NCBI GenBank assembly: GCA_023512835.1 | Contig: CM042088.1 | Coordinates: forward strand, 9,664,078-9,728,077 | Length of the DNA: 64,000 bases | Direction: 5' to 3' | Source of the DNA: Taxillus chinensis | Lineage: Eukaryota; Streptophyta; Magnoliopsida; Santalales; Loranthaceae | Part shown: piece by piece, positions 47,500 to 59,670 of the stretch | Layout: each line of letters opens with the position of its first letter | Numbering within the stretch: the stretch's first letter is position 1 | The notes under the pieces: model-generated | Database searches by the model: none | Seen by the model: only the letters and a program-made list of their open reading frames with translations | What the model was told of the DNA's origin: nothing | Made by a program: the position numbers and the translations under genes

Positions 47500-49059
47500 G
47501 TCTGTGAATGTCAGCGGGTCTAGGGACTAGGCGAGTGGAACAGTGAACCGCTTGACAGGCTGATGTCATTAGTCTTGATAACGGCGTGCCTCCGGATATA
47601 AAGATGATGTGGAGACGGTATGACCAGCGAATGATAACAGCTGTTTACCTTCTTTGGAAAGTGTGTGCATCCCGAGACATGCATTTAATGGACCATCATT
47701 ATTCCTCCTCAAAAGCACGCGATATATAATAAGACAAGGATTATCGCTATTTGAGAGTTCCAAGAGTCTGGAGGAATGAGCCGACGACTATCCGGAGTAT
47801 ACAATATCCGAGATAAGATCATCCGGATGAAAGGTAGACCGAGTCCGGAGAAACAGAGTGCGGTAAGAGAGAAGTAGATTCCTTTGTTGTCGTGAAGTTG
47901 AAGAGAGGAGAAGTACCATAACACTTCAAATCTGAGACTATAGACAAGATATATCGATAAAGGTGCAAAGAGAATCTGAACCTGTAGCTTCACGAAAATA
48001 AACTAAAAGAACAGGAAGCTATACAGGAAGGAATTAGTACGGATATGAACAAATAGTCAATTGAAGAGCAACATAATCCGAACTAATGAGTAACAGAATT
48101 TAATGCAGTGAAAAAGAATGTAATAGACACATACATACAAGAGAATGATCATTATTATTGAATCAAGGCATATGTTAGATAATAATCACACAAGTTCATA
48201 TTGATCAACATAGCGAAATCTTCCTGCTGAACGACGTAGCTAAGATTAATTAAAATTATATGATTTTCCCAAATTAGGATTCATGAGTGAAACTGGAGAA
48301 ATGAACACATGTCAAAAGCAGGTAGATGATTATCCGATTAAAATGCACGGTTGAAGAAAGAAAAACATCCTTGCATGCCACAATTCTGATTCAATAATGC
48401 ATGTCCAGTTAGATCCGGAAGTGAAAGTTTAGAGGAAAGAGCATCCGAGACATATTAAGGGATCATTACAAAGGTTGCTCCCCCTTAGATCATGCGATCC
48501 TCTCAGTGATAGACTCCCCCTCAGATAGACAGCCAGGAATGAGGTCACGAGACATATACGGGGGGTATTACTTGGATAATAAATAAGCATTTTCTCCCCC
48601 GTAGATCATGCGATCCTCTCGATGGTCATTACCTGTTAAAGAATTTAGATCATGAAACAACACTATCTACCCATTAGGAAACTACACTTCAGGAGCTAAT
48701 TAGACTGTGACTGTGAGTACAACCACCAAGCATTCTGAGCTAACCCATTTCATTTCTTCAACCATACAAGTTAATAGAGCAATCAATATGAAATAGCATT
48801 CGTCATGTGGTGATGAGTGGAGATTAAAATCATGAAATCCTAAAGAGGTTATTCATATATGTTTTAATTATGTTGGCTTTAACGGCTTCAGTCGGGAAAC
48901 GCAAGCATCCTCCCATTATGAACGTATGAGAAAATTATCAGAAACAAAATGCATGACACAAGTACAAATAATCAGCACGAGAAACAGTTGGTGTCAAATG
49001 TGCATTATAAGTGCAATGCAAGTTCTGAAAGAAGTACTGTTGGAATTATAAAGTAGAAA
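47500..49059 (-). other. element 2 spacer between pol and 3' ORF, with multiple purine tracts
   Basis: No coding sequence. Three minus-strand GGGGG(A)G tracts lie at about 48479-48486, 48516-48521 and 48596-48600, two of them followed by the same word, tagatcatgcgatcctctc on the plus strand. Repeated tracts of this kind are a Sirevirus trait. Confidence 0.5.
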
Positions 49060-52000
49060 CTATACAGATAGATCAAGCATACCTAATTTAAAGAGAAGTT
49101 CAGAAAATCTTGCATCAGGTAGGGGCTTGGTGAGTATGTCTGCGAGTTGATCATCCGTAGCAACATGTTCGAGAGATATGTGCTTTTTAAGAACATGATC
49201 TCGGATAAAGTGATACCTGACTTCAATGTGCTTGGTCTTTGGGTGCATCATAGGATTGTTGCTGATGGCAATGGGACTAGTGTTATCGCAGTACAGAGGA
49301 ATAGATGTCATGTTGAAACCGTAGTCAGTAAGTTGACTTCGCATCCAAAGTAACTGAGCGCAACAACTCCCAGCAGCTATATATTCCACCTCAGCAGTAG
49401 AGGTTGATACGGAATTCTGCTTCTTACTGAACCATGAAATCAATCTGTTTCTAAGAAACTGACAAGTACCGCTAGTGCTTTTCCTGTCGATGCGACACCC
49501 GGCAAAATTAGCATTTGAATAACCGGATAAGGAGAAGTTGGACTCCTTTGGGTACCAAAATCCTAGATTCACTGTCCCTTTTAAATATCGCAATATTCGT
49601 TTCACATGAAGCATGTGTGACTCTTTGGGATTCGCCTGATATCTTGCACAAATGCAAGTTGCAAACATTATATCTGGGTGACTTACGGTAAGATACAACA
49701 ATGATCCAATCATCCCTCTGTATTCAGTCACATTTATAAATTCGCCGTCAAGATCAGGATCTAATTTAGCACTAATGGGCATGGGAGTTTTTATGGGAGA
49801 TGAGTTTTGCATTCCGAACGTCTTGATTAAGTCTCGTGTGTATTTCACTTGGTTGATGAAGATTCCAACCTTCATTTGTTTAACTTCTATCCCAAGGAAA
49901 TACGTTAGTTCTCCCATCATGCTCATTTCAAATTTGCTAGTCATCAACTCTACAAATTCTTCACAAAGCTTCGGATTGGATGATCCGAAAATAATGTCAT
50001 CCACATAGTTTGTCTGGAGATTGGTGGTAGTCCTGAGTCCGAGTCTTCTAAAGCATCATCAGTAGCATTTCTTCTTGCTTCACTGATGCTTGTTGATTGG
50101 TCAATAATAATAGCAGGAACATATCTGAACTGAGAGTAGTCGATTATATTTGTATGATCCTGCAAGATTGAATTTGAAGATCCTATACTTGACCAGTCAA
50201 GGTTAGATTCATCAAAAATGACATGGATAGATTTTTCAACAATTAGACGCTTTCTATTGAAAATACGATAAGCCTTGCTATGTAAAGAATATTCGACAAA
50301 GATCCCATCATCGGATTTTGGCTCAAATTTACTCGGGGCCTCTTTGCTGTTATTTAACACGTAGCATGCACACCCAAAAGCTTTGAAATGGGAGGTTGAT
50401 GGCTTCCTTCCTCTCCATATCTCGTAAGGTGTTTTCATGGTAACCTTATTGATAAGAGTTTTGTTATGAACATAGCATGCAGTTGACATAGCTTCAGCTC
50501 ATAGACTGAGAGGAAGCTTTGCCCCTGCTAACATGGATCTACCGGCTTCGACTAGGGTGCGATTCTTATGCTCAGCAACTCCATTTTGTTGTGGAGTCCT
50601 GGGCGTAGAGATGTCGTGCTGAATCCCCTATTCAGAACAATATCATCTTATATCGGAAAAGTCAAACTCTGTACCATGATCACTCCTGATGCACTTAATG
50701 CTCAGTCCATGTGAGTTGCTTATCTAGTTGAAGAGATCTACAAGATGTTCAAAGGTTTGATCCTTTGACTTCAGAAACATCACCCATGTATACCTGGTGA
50801 AGTCATCGATAACCACTAGGGTATATCTCGCACCGGCAAGAGAAGCAATAGAAATGGGACCACAGAGGTCCATGTGAAGAAGTTGCAGCGGAGCAGTTAT
50901 TGAATTAATTGACTTGCTCTTAAAGCTGTGTTTGGTCTGCTTGCTGAGTTGGCATTCTCTACAGATGGAGACTCTGGAAAATTTGTGTTTGGGCAAACCA
51001 TTTACTAAGTCAAGTGATGCTAATTTAGACAAGGTTTTAAAATTTAAATGTGTGCAACGCTTGTGCCATAGCCAACTTTCTTCATCTGATGCTTTAGTAA
51101 GGAAGCATACAGGGTCAGAAGAATTATTTCTTAAGACCACTGAATATATGTCCCCATCTCTCAATCCGGATAACTTAACATCTCCAGATAGGTTTTCCCT
51201 CACTGTGCAGGTATTGGACATAAAAGAGATAGTAAATCCTTTGTCACATAAATTACTGACACTCAGCAGATTATGCTTCAAACCTTCGACTAGTGTAACT
51301 CTAGTGATTGATACATAGCCGTTGGTTAAAGTGCCATACCCCTCAGTCTTACCTTTGTTGTTGTCCCCATATGATACGGATGGGCCTCATTTGTCAGCAA
51401 CATTAACGAGCAGAGACTGATCACCCGTCATATGTCCGGAGCATCCACTATCGAGGATCCACTTGCTTTGATTGATCTTTAACTTCAAGTGATCTGGCAA
51501 TGTAATCCAAAGATGCTCCTGTAAGACAACAGTTTACACTTTTGGTGCCCAAACTTGTTTCGGGCGGTTAGGAGAAACAGCAGTGGTGTCAACAGTTCCG
51601 GATTTAACTTTGTTAGGAATTTTATCTTTCCAGGTTGACTTTATTTTGTTAGGTTCAGCTGCTTCTTTTACTTGGGTTTTCTTGGGAGAGACACTCCTTT
51701 GAGATTTACATTTTGATTTGCTCGAAGAACCCTTTTTGATAAATTGATCTTTATTAATATGAATTTGATTACAAAGCCAACTATCAGATAAGCTCTAGCA
51801 TTCATAGTGATAATGACCTATTTCTCTATAGATGGAATAGACACTATGATGCGGAGTGGTAACAGGGGATATAAGTTTCTCAGGTTTAACAAATTTTCTA
51901 CTCTGTTCCCTATGGCCTAATCCTTTGCGATTGGGTGACGCGCTATTGGCCCTAGATGCGCCAGCCTTAGCCTTTCCTTTCTTTCTGGGTGCTATAGTTT

Positions 52001-52228
52001 TGGCTTTAACTGCAGCAACCTTCCCTTTATCGTTAGATACGGGTGCTACTGCTTCGGGAAGTGCAGTAACAGCCTCAGTTCCACAATAATAGACTATGGT
52101 GCCACCTGAAATGAAACCATCCAACGGTTTAGATGTACTAACAGGGTAAAGGTTGGTTAGTTTTGGAATAAAATCTGGAGGACACTCAATAGTCTGTGTG
52201 GAGGTCGATGGTTCGGAGCCTAGGCCAG
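49060..52228 (-). pseudogene. Ty1/copia gag end and pol of element 2, with internal deletion
   Basis: From 52228 leftwards: gag C-terminus with a degenerate zinc knuckle (YSIYREIGHYHYEC), protease (ILDSGCSGHMTG near 51420), GAG-pre-integrase (HKRCTHLNFKTLSKLASLDL, CRECQLSKQTKHSF), integrase core (LLHMDLCGPISIASLAGARY, TPQQNGVAEHKN) to about 50030. The frame then jumps straight to the RT palm (YVDDIIFGSS) at 50010, so the integrase end and the first half of RT are deleted. RT C-half and RNase H to 49060 are open over 314 codons and end DQLADILTKPL. The Tekay element cuts it at 52228. Confidence 0.85.
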
Positions 52229-52544
52229 AGTAAAGACTCGTATTTGGGTAGTTTTGAGAGATAGCCATTCTATGGGAATGCAACTATTTGGATGGTAGTG
52301 TAGTCGTCAATGTAAGAATTTTGACTGTACCTGGGCCTGATTCCGAGTCGGGGCCCCGTTTGACCCGATTGATTACTTTTTGGGATTTATTGGTTGACTT
52401 TGCATTTGGGTGGTCATTTGAGTGTGATAATATCTGCTTAGTGTTGTGCTCATCATTTCGAGCATTTTGACAATAATTTGACTTAATTTGGAGTTCATGA
52501 CCTCAAGAGGCCAATTATTGCTGGGGGCCAATTATTGGCAGCAG

Positions 52545-52552
52545 TATAAATA
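52545..52552 (+). promoter_or_regulatory. Tekay LTR TATA box
   Basis: TATAAATA; the same word occurs at 60247-60254 in the 3' LTR, followed about 55 bp on by a (GA)n run that probably lies in the transcript leader. Confidence 0.55.
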
Positions 52553-52974
52553 ATTAAGAAACTGCCTTATCCCTTTAATTTGCTTGGTGCGTGCGTGTTT
52601 GAGAGAGAGAGAGAGAGAGAAAGTGAAGAGCTTCCCTTGGTGATTTGGGGCGATTGGAGTTCGTGGATCGCAAATAATCTTTCCAGGTAGGTGTCCTTGA
52701 ACCTCTTATCTCGATTCGGTCTTTAAATATGCATAAATTTATCATGATTTATGAAATTGAGTATGAACCCTAGGTTTTGGGGAAAACCCAATTTTTGGAT
52801 TAGATCTAATGGTTTAGCATAAGATATGTGGGTAAGAACTAATTTATATCAGTTTGGGTATGTAATTTTGTACTCTGTTTAGTAAAACGCGTGTTTGTGA
52901 GTGCCTGGGGGTTGCTGGGTTGATTCCATACGAAAAATAGGCCAAAAACGATGATGAACAGTACCCTGGGCGAG

Positions 52975-53215
52975 CTGTAGGGTCGAAGTTTGTAGTCAGC
53001 AGCTATGGAGTCAGCAACTTCGTAGTCAGCAGCTGTGGAGTCAACAGCTTCGTAGTCAGCAGCTGTGGAGTCAGCAGCTTTGTTAGTTCGAATCAGTAGT
53101 CCAGATCAGCAGCAGTGATCCGTAACATCACTGCACAGCAGTGTTTCCATAGCATCGCTTCACAGCCGTGTTTCCGCAGCATCGCTCCGCAGCAGTGTTT
53201 CTGATACATCAATCC
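52975..53215. repeat. GTAGTCAGCAGCT / GCAGCATCGCT word array in Tekay 5' LTR
   Basis: The words tcgtagtcagcagctgtgg (three copies) and cagcagtgtttcc-like units recur over 240 bp. They replace the CTACGA words present at the same place in the related solo LTR. Confidence 0.75.
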
Positions 53216-54437
53216 GCAGCAGTGCAACTGCACTGCACTGGACATTTACATTGTAAACCATTATGCCTCTCCACATTTAATTATTATACTTAAGTTATAA
53301 TGTAAATAACGAAATACCCCCCCCCATTTGGATTCAAAGAAAAATACTAGAAAAATTAATTCCCACTCCTTCAAAATGTGAAAATTGGGATTTAGTGTAA
53401 AATCTCAGAAAAATCCAGTTTTTCGTAGAGGTAAATTTTTGGAAAGTGGGGTTAGACATCTCAGAAAAATCCCCAAAAATCAGATTATCTTAGTTATGAT
53501 ATGGAGACCCAATGCCGGGACTTTTCATTGCAAGAAAATAGCTGCTATGGGTATCTCCTTCCTTAGTCAAGGAATGAGGATCGACTTGTGAAGACTGACT
53601 ATAGTTCTAAAGGGAGTGTTGTACACCTTAAGACCATATTGATGTTGATATGATTAGTTTGTGGATTTGGTACTTAGGTTCCATGACTTGTTGGGTTCTC
53701 ACCGTGATGCACCGATGGTGCTATGTGGTTGATGTGGCAGGCATATGCGCCGATGGCAGGCCTGTGTGGCGACTATGGCCGGGCATACTGCGTTGTGGAC
53801 AGGCTAAGGCCTAAGTGAGCCGTTGAGCTCGTGGAGCTAGGGCTGAGTGCCCTGAGTTGGGATCCCGTGGAGGATCATGGACAGGCTGTCCAGTATGGGC
53901 AGGATGGGTCCTAATGTTTGTTTGCAGGTTAAGTCCTTATGATTGTGCACACTACACAGTGCACGAGTACACAGAGCATGTAGTATAGACTTGTATGTTT
54001 GCATGATGTGGAGTATTGAGGTCACCTACTGAGCTTGTCGCTTACTCGTACTTGCTGTTTACCTTTTTCAGGTGTGACCCGAGACTAGTGGAGGACTTTC
54101 TTCCAGGAGGACGTGCCCACTACTCTGATATATGAGTACCATATTTTGTATTGTATTATATGTTGTATCCCGGACATGGGTCCGTGGACAGTTGTATTTG
54201 CATACTGTTTGTGATGTGATGTCGGTATGATTGTTTGACTCATCGTATGCATGATGATATATGGGAAAGTACAGGATTACCCTTGATGTATGACTGTACA
54301 GGGTTGCATGATTGAGACAGCACCCGCGGTGTAGTCTCTATCAGTGATAGTCACCAATCCCTTGACTTTTCGGGTGCGGGCAAGGGGAAGTCATGTTCCT
54401 GGTTCCGGGTTCCCTGGAATTTGGGAGCGTGACAAGT

Positions 54438-54449
54438 TGGTATCAGAGC
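54438..54449 (+). promoter_or_regulatory. primer-binding site of the Tekay element
   Basis: TGGTATCAGAGC, the usual initiator tRNA-Met binding sequence, three bases after the LTR end. Confidence 0.95.
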
Positions 54450-54721
54450 ATGGTCTAGCGGACCTAGGTTAGTGAGGGGTGGTTAATTGATTCCATGTGA
54501 CTTGGAAAACTGTAGGGAGGGAGCTTGATCAACGCAGTCTTTACATGTGTTCTAGGTTATTTTGTTGTCAGTTATATCATCCTAGGAGCATACATGGGGA
54601 TGGAGTGCATTGCTAGTGGTATGCTTATGTGCATGTAGGGCACTAGTTTGTCCCTGTGTGTGTGATATGATTACATTTGGTGCTAGGATGGCACATGGCC
54701 GTGAGAGCCAGGACTTGATTA

Positions 54722-54838
54722 TGGTGTACCCTGATGGGTGACACGATGCTATATGCATGGTTGTGGACCTACGGGTCGTGTGGTGTACCCTGAGGTGGAC
54801 ACGATGCTATATGCATGGTTGTGGACCTACGGGTCGTG
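54722..54838. repeat. 58/59-bp tandem duplication in the gag leader
   Basis: Units 54722-54780 and 54781-54838 both begin tggtgtaccctga and end ggacctacgggtcgtg. They lie in the untranslated leader between PBS and gag; the rest of 54450-54934 has no gene. Confidence 0.9.
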
Positions 54839-54934
54839 TAGTGAGAACCTACGAGTTGATTTATGCCTTTGATGGCTGTTTGTGCTAGCAGTGCTAGTAT
54901 TGATCGTTTGTTGTTTGTTGTTGTGGCTAGTGCG

Positions 54935-56707
54935 ATGGCACCACCGAGGAGAGTTGTCCGAGGCCAAGGCCCGGCATAGGAGCCCACAATAGAGTCGGGA
55001 CACCAGGGGCAGCAGAGCCCGCAGCAGAAGTCATCAGCTCCCGTTGTGGGACCTGATTTGGCTCAGGTGTTGATTCAGTTGCAGGAGGCCATGCAGGGTA
55101 TGCAAGGCTCAATGAGGGATATGGCTAGAGAGGTGGATGAGCTGAAGAGGCAGCAACAGCCTCAGCAGCAGGAGGCGAGGGTGGTGTAGGATATGTACCA
55201 GCAGGAGGTCGTGATAGAGCCAGCACAACGAGGAGTTAACTGGGCTGCACAGTTTTTGAAACATGCACCCAGGACTTTTGAGGATGGTTCGCGGCCAGAG
55301 GGTGCCGAGGACTGGATTAGGTGGACAGAGGACATCTTTAAGATGATCGGGGTGCCTGATGAGGAGAGAGTGCGCATGGCGATGCACTATTTATTGGGTA
55401 TCCCACGTAGGTGGTGGGAGTCCACTAGAGCTGTCCATGACAGTCAGATGAGTTGGCGAGAGTTTGTTGAGCGCTTCTTTGGGGAGTATTTTCCCAGCTT
55501 GTTGTAGTATGCACGACAGAGAGAGTATTATGAGCTTCAGCAGGGTAGCCAGATGGTGGGTGAGTATGTGCAAGCCTTCACAGATTTAGGGCGGTTTGCT
55601 CTTGAAGCTTGGGAAAAGGAAGCCCGTAAGATGCAGGATTTTATTCAGGGCTTGAGGCCATCTTTGAAGAAACAGCTGGAACCGATGCAGTTGACCAGCT
55701 ACCGGGAGGCGGTCGACAAGGCACTCATTATTGAGCGAGGTCAGGATCAGGCGAGAGCCCAGAGGCCGAGCGGTTTGGCAGGTTCGAGCAAGAAGAGGCA
55801 GAGTGGGGAGAGCAGTGCCGCTCAGCCTAAGAGGAGGTAGGTGCAGAGGGTTTCCATCCAGGCGGTGGGACCCCGTGAGAGTTTAGCCAGTCGGAGGTCA
55901 GGTACTTGTTGGAGTTGTGGTTTGACTGGACATTTGTCGAGAGACTGCCCGAGGAAAAGGATGACATGCTTCCGATGCGGGAAGGTGGGACATGGAGCTA
56001 GGGAATGTGTTACCCTTAGCTCGACCAGCAGTGTAGGTCCTCGTCTGAGAGAGCAGGGACAGAGGAGTGGGGCTCCGTCTCAGAGGTTGGTGCCGCTAGC
56101 ACAGAGCACGCAGACGCAACCTGCGGTGCAGCAGCCTTAGCGGGAGGCACAGGGTCATGTTGATCAGCGGGGCAAGGCCCCAATGGGCCAGGCTAGTGGC
56201 AGTTGGCCACGAGGGAGGACTTTTGCCCTTACCAGCAGAGAGGCAGAGGTTCCACCAGTGGACAAGGCAGGAGTAGGACCTTCAGTGGTGAGAGGTACCA
56301 TTATCATTTCTCATACTATCTGTTCAGTTTTGATTGATACTGGTGCTACCTATTCTTTTATTTCGTATGCTACGGTGGTTGGATTGGAGTTAGACCAGGA
56401 GACAGTTAGTCAGTCTCTGGTGGTTGCTTCACCTTTGGGTGGACTTGTGATACTTGAGAGTATCTGTCGCGCTTGTCAGGTAACACTTGGGGGTGTTAAC
56501 CTGTTGTGTGATTTGTATATCATGGAGTTAGATGATTTTGATGTTATCCTGGGTATGGACTGGTTGGTCTCCGTGGAGGCCAAGATTGATTGTTTCCGAC
56601 GGCGCATGACGTTCCTCACGCTAGAGGGCACGCGGGGTGTCTTTGTGGGTGAGTGGACTGAGGAGGCATGCAGGTTGGGACCTTTGAGGCATGGGGGGGT
56701 GATGTGA
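54935..56707 (+). pseudogene. Tekay gag and aspartic protease
   Basis: Gag forms the particle; the protease matures it. One frame from ATG 54935 to 56707 is interrupted by TAG at about 54977, 55187, 55505, 55838 and 56138. It shows a coiled coil (REVDELKRQQQPQQQEA), the retrotransposon gag domain (WAAQFLKHAPRTFEDGSRPE, RWWESTRAVHDSQMSWREFV, then MQDFIQGLRPSLKKQLEPMQ), and two CCHC zinc knuckles near 55905-56005 (CWSCGLTGHLSRDC and CFRCGKVGHGAREC). The protease site VLIDTGATYSFIS lies near 56330 and FDVILGMDWL near 56540. Confidence 0.9.
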
Positions 56708-59670
56708 CCCACTAGTTAGCCAGCTTGATGTTGGTTGACAGGAGGAGAGAGGGGAAGGCTGTTTTGCCACCCATTGTAGATCAGTTCCCGGATGTGTTTT
56801 CCGAGGACTTGGTCAGTTTGCCACCCGTGAGGAAGGTATAGTTTTCGATCGAGTTGTTGCCAGGGACAACACTGATCAGGTTAGTGGCCTACAGGATGGC
56901 ACCGACAGAGCTTAGAGAGCTCAAGAGACAGATAAATGATCTACTGGCATGAGGCTTTATCAGGCGGAGTAGCTCACCGTGGGGCGCTCCAGTGTTGTTT
57001 GCCAAGAAGGCGGATGGTTCGCTTCGGCTATGTATCGACTACTGGAAGCTGAACCAGGTGACTGTGAAGAACAGGTACCCATTGCCGAGGATCGATGACC
57101 TATTTGAACAGTTTCGCGGTGCGAGGTGGTTTTCCAAGATAAACTTGAGGTCTGGATACCATCAGTTGAGGGTTAGGGAGACAGATATCCCTAAGACCGC
57201 GTTCAGTTGTCGTTATGGGCATTATGAGTGGCTCGTGATGTCGTTTGGGCTCACGAATGCTCCAGCAGTGTTTATGGGATTGATGAACCATGTGTTTGCC
57301 CCATATTTAGATATGTTTGTTATGGTGTTCATCGACGATATTTTGGTCTATTCAGCGACCAAGAGGGAGCATGAGGAGCATTTGTAAGTTGTGTTTCAGA
57401 CCTTGCGGGAGCACCGGTTGTACATGAAGTTCACGAAATGTGACTTCTGGTTGCAACAGGTGTACTTCTTGGGGCATGTGGTATCTTTGGAGGGTATCAC
57501 AGTGGATCCTGAGAAGATCGAGGCGGTTATGTCATGGAAGAGGCCCACGAATGTGTTTGAGATTCGTAGCTTCCTTGGTTTAGCAGGCTACTATCGGAGG
57601 TTTGTGGAGGATTTTTCCAGGTTGGCAGCTCCTATGACGAACCTGACGAGGAAGGGAGTTCCTTTCGTTTGGTCTGATGCGTGTGACAGTGCTTTCTTGG
57701 AGCTGAAGGCACGATTGACCTCAGCACCAATCTTGATTCTCCCACAGGAGGGTGTGCCTTTTGAGGTGTATTGTGATGCTTCCAGGGTGGGACTTGGTTG
57801 TGTGTTGATGCAGGCTCGACAGGTGATTGCTTATGGATCTAGGCAGTTGAGACCACATGAGCAGAACTATCCTACGCATGATTTGGAGTTGGCTGCAGTG
57901 ATATTTGCTTTAAAGAGCTGGCAGCATTATCTCCTTGGGTAGAAATTTGTGGTGTATACGGACCACAAGAGCTTGCAGTATATCTTTTCTCAGCGAGACC
58001 TGAACCTTAGGCAGAGGCGGTGGGTGGAGTACCTGCAACAGTTTCAGTTTGATATGATGTATACCCCTGAGAAGGGTAATGTGGTGGCAGATGCTCTGAG
58101 TAGGAAGAGAAGGGCCGTGGTGGCCCATTGTGCCATTAAGGAATGTGAGATGATGGGTTAGTTGGCAGCGATGAGGTTGCAGATGGTGACCAACGAGGGG
58201 CGAGGGACCCTCAGTGTTGTTGTCGCAGTCCTTGAGTTACAACGTAGGATCATATAGGATCAGCTGGGGGACATTGATTGTGAGGTCATTAGGGACATAA
58301 TTCAGACTGGACAGGCATCTTCTGATTGAACTGAAGATGTAGAGCATATATTGAGGTACAAGGGTCGACTGATAGTTCCCACTTCTCTTCAGGAGGAGGT
58401 TCTTCGGGAATTTCACCAGTCACGGTTAGCTGTACATCCTGGTGGGACCAAGATGTACCATGCCGTGAGGAGGCAGTATTGGTGGCCAGGCCTGAAGAAA
58501 GCCGTTGCTGATTATGTGAAGAGGTGTTTGACCTGTCAGTAGGTCAAGGCAGAGCACTTGAGATCAGCTGGTGAGTTGCAGTCATTGCCAGTGCCAGAGT
58601 GGAAATGGGACCACATAACCATGGATTTTGTCACTGGACTTCCTCGTTCCAGGGGACACGACACTAAATGGGTTATTGTGGACCGATTGACCAAATCGGC
58701 GCATTTTCTTCCAATTCGGGAGACAGACCCAGTGAAGACTTTGGGACAGAGGTATCTTGATGTTATTGTGCGGTTACATGGAGTCCCATTGTCTATTGTA
58801 TCTGATCGGGATGCGAGGTTCACCTCTCAGTTTTGGAGACAGTTGCAGCGAGCTTTGGGTACTAGGGTGAACCTGAGTACAGCCTTTCATCCGCAGACGG
58901 ATGGTCAGTCGGAGTGGACGATTCAGACGCTCGAGGATATGTTGCATGCCTGTGTCCTAGATTTTGGAGGTTGTTAGGAGACTTAACTTCCTTTGGTGGA
59001 GTTCTCTTACAACAACAGTTATCAGGCCACGATTGGGATGGCTCCGTATGAGGCGTTGTATGGGCGGCCTTGTAGGTCACCTTTATGTTGGGCATAGACG
59101 GGAGAGACAACGGTTCTCGGTCCCGATATGGTTCAAGAGACCACGGAGATAGTGCAGTTGGTTCGACAACGTATGCTGATAGCACAGAGTAGGCAGAAGT
59201 CCTACGCGGACCAGAGGTGTCGACCTTTGCAGTTTGAGGTGGGGGACCATGTATTTTTGCGGGTTTCGATGTGTCGAGGGCATCAGAGGTTTGGACGTGG
59301 ATCCAAACTCTCCCCTTATTTTGTGGGACCATTTGAGATTATTGCCACCGTAGGCGCAGTGGCTTACCGATTTGCTTTGCCACCGGAGTTGGCGCGAGTA
59401 CATGATGTGTTCTATGTGTCTCAGTTGCGATGGTATCACCTAGATCCTTCTCATGTGTTGGACTATCGCGAGATAGACTTGGCTGATGATGGTGCCGTTG
59501 TTGAGATGCCGACACAGATTTTGGACAGGCGGGAGTAGGTCTTGTGGGGTAAGACGATCCCACTAGTCCGGGTGTTATGGCAACACTGAGGCATGGAGGA
59601 GCAGACTTGGGAGAAAGAGAGCCAGATGCGGGTTCTTCATCCTAAGCTGTTCGAGGACGATCAGTCCTGA
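56708..59670 (+). pseudogene. Tekay pol: RT, RNase H, integrase and chromodomain
   Basis: The frame is shifted relative to gag-protease between 56707 and about 56745, then runs as one frame to the final stop at 59668. [49 protein letters not shown] (catalytic DD kept). RNase [17 protein letters not shown] and VYTDHKSLQYIF. Integrase: the HHCC finger (HPGGTKMYH ... CLTC), then core residues in [24 protein letters not shown] and [15 protein letters not shown]. The end holds FVGPFEIIATVGAVAYRFAL and a chromodomain-like segment (ILDRRE, VRVLWQH, TWEKESQM) to LHPKLFEDD. About a dozen premature stops, mostly TAG. Confidence 0.9.

Larger units (their letters stand above)
30086..52228 (-). mobile_element. 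element 2: Sirevirus-like Ty1/copia retrotransposon, broken by nested insertions
   Basis: Read leftwards: gag end and pol (52228-49060), spacer with three GGGGGAG purine tracts, 3' ORF (47443 to 31647, in three pieces), polypurine tract (31517-31506) and 3' LTR (31505-30086). It is inserted in the 3' ORF of element 1; the left flank is TAAAT (30081-30085). The nested insertions are a solo LTR (32466-34670), an LTR (35092-38199), a Tat-like element (38200-46045) and the Tekay element at 52229. The 5' LTR would lie beyond the window. Confidence 0.75.
52229..54434 (+). repeat. 5' LTR of the Tekay element
   Basis: About 2,206 bp. It begins at GTAAAGACTCG and not at the TGTGAGGACC start seen in the solo LTR and 3' LTR, and ends GGGAGCGTGACA just before the PBS. 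A TATA box lies at 52545 and a word array at 52975-53215. Confidence 0.85.
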
